DNA of 6,743 bases from Hyphomicrobiales bacterium (lineage in GTDB: Bacteria > Pseudomonadota > Alphaproteobacteria > Rhizobiales > Aestuariivirgaceae): assembly GCA_025362535.1 (NCBI GenBank), contig JANYGE010000349.1:1-6743 (forward strand), given 5' to 3'. Shown in pieces: positions 6,208-6,743 of this stretch. The notes under the pieces were generated by a model that saw only the letters and a program-made list of their open reading frames with translations, was not told the origin of the DNA and did no database searches. Position 1 is the stretch's first letter; the number at the start of each line of letters is the position of its first letter. The translations under genes were made by a program, and so were the position numbers.

Positions 6208-6743
6208 ATGCGCGGCAAAGCGGACAGCGATTTGGTAAGGCGGCAAAATCGGCACATTGTGCTGGAAGCCTTGCGATCGCATGGTCCTATGGCACGGGTG
6301 GAACTTGGTCGCCTGACTGGTCTTTCACCCGCTTCAATTACCACCATCGCCAATCAGTTGATTGGTGATAGAGCCATGCTAGAGCTGGATGAAACGCCAG
6401 ACCGCAGCGACCCGAGCCGCCGTGGACGCCCCATCACCCGCGTTGATCTCAACCCCAATGCAGCGCGCGTGATCGCCATGAAGATTTCGATTGGCGGCAT
6501 TGAGTTGGCTTTGGTCGATTTTGGTGGAAACATACTGGCACGCAAAAAAGTTGCGGTGACAACTTATGAAATGGATGCCGATGAATTTGGCAGCCAAGCC
6601 CAAACCATCATCCGCAATTTTTTAGCCGAGAATAATCTAAAAACCGCAGACATCGCGCAGATAGGTGTTGCCGCACAAGGTGTGACTGATTCCGTGCTCG
6701 GCACCATTGCGTGGAGCCCCGCATTCAAACAGCGCAACGTTCC
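6208..6743 (+). CDS. ROK family transcriptional regulator, partial (C-terminus beyond right edge)
   Basis: The reading frame is open from ATG at 6208 to the window end, 178 complete codons without a stop. Residues 10-52 form a winged-helix DNA-binding domain with a recognisable helix-turn-helix (ARVELGRLTGLSPASITTIA, 29-48). A basic linker with RRGRPITRVDLNP (71-83), characteristic of NagC/XylR/Mlc-type ROK regulators, leads into the ROK sugar-kinase-like domain (VIAMKI, LVDFGGNIL, then IGVAAQGV at 152-159). ROK regulators usually repress transport and catabolic genes until the sugar or its phosphate binds. Divergent placement next to the transporter operon makes it the probable local regulator. 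The ribosome site GAAAGG lies four bases before the ATG, a little close. The zinc-binding motif of ROK proteins and the rest of the effector domain lie outside the window, so ligand and kinase activity cannot be judged. Confidence 0.92.
   Translation, partial: MRGKADSDLVRRQNRHIVLEALRSHGPMARVELGRLTGLSPASITTIANQLIGDRAMLELDETPDRSDPSRRGRPITRVDLNPNAARVIAMKISIGGIELALVDFGGNILARKKVAVTTYEMDADEFGSQAQTIIRNFLAENNLKTADIAQIGVAAQGVTDSVLGTIAWSPAFKQRNV

Noticed and set aside
6185..6208. Seven-codon ORF (MLHTRKA) ending with TAATG overlap at the ROK start
   Set aside because: It has no Shine-Dalgarno and is very short. A regulatory leader peptide cannot be supported from one sequence.
6033..6353. 106-codon minus-strand ORF spanning the divergent intergenic region
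   Set aside because: It overlaps the ROK helix-turn-helix coding region on the other strand and the promoter region, and shows no domain.
1..6743. Mobile element, CRISPR array, tRNA or phage remnants
   Set aside because: No transposase, integrase, regularly spaced direct repeats, tRNA-like cloverleaf or att-like repeats were found by reading. The region looks like an ordinary metabolic operon.

Overview
The window holds most of a carbohydrate uptake and catabolism locus. Family make-up and protein style point to an alphaproteobacterium, probably of the Hyphomicrobiales (rhizobial) group, although base composition looks more balanced than in typical GC-rich rhizobia. The organism assignment is an inference with low to moderate confidence. 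Six minus-strand genes form what looks like one operon, transcribed from about position 6056 towards position 1. A divergent ROK-family regulator starts at 6208 and runs off the right edge.

Layout in transcription order. At 6010-4973 is a XylF-like periplasmic sugar-binding protein. An 88-bp gap follows, containing a perfect 14-bp-stem hairpin with a U-tract. At 4884-3478 is a XylH-like permease. Ten bases later, at 3467-2547, is a single-domain ABC ATPase with an odd Lys/Ala/Pro-rich N-terminus. A 95-bp gap with two inverted repeats follows. At 2451-1540 is an IolE (myo-inosose-2 dehydratase) family protein. At 1512-436 is a Gfo/Idh/MocA dehydrogenase. Finally, sharing one base with that gene, there is a second, unassigned sugar-phosphate-isomerase-type TIM barrel, cut by the left edge at 436-1.

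How it works together: the binding protein, permease and ATPase form a CUT2-type importer. The dehydrogenase, the IolE-like dehydratase and the second TIM barrel would then oxidise, dehydrate and/or isomerise the imported compound. IolE plus Gfo/Idh/MocA plus a ribose/xylose-type binding protein matches inositol catabolism (iol) and, by family, the rhizopine mocA/mocB/mocC set. The likely substrate is therefore myo-inositol, a stereoisomer, or an inositol derivative. The transporter itself looks XylFH-like, so the substrate is not settled.

The 197-bp divergent intergenic region (6011-6207) is the only sizeable non-coding stretch. It holds a 21-bp AT-rich imperfect palindrome over the probable -35 of the operon and an 8+8-bp inverted repeat just upstream of the regulator. 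Both are candidate ROK operators. I do not see a clearly new biological system. The most unusual points are the attenuator-like hairpin, the histone-H1-like tail on the ATPase, the hairpin overlapping the iolE ribosome site, and the uncharacterised last gene.
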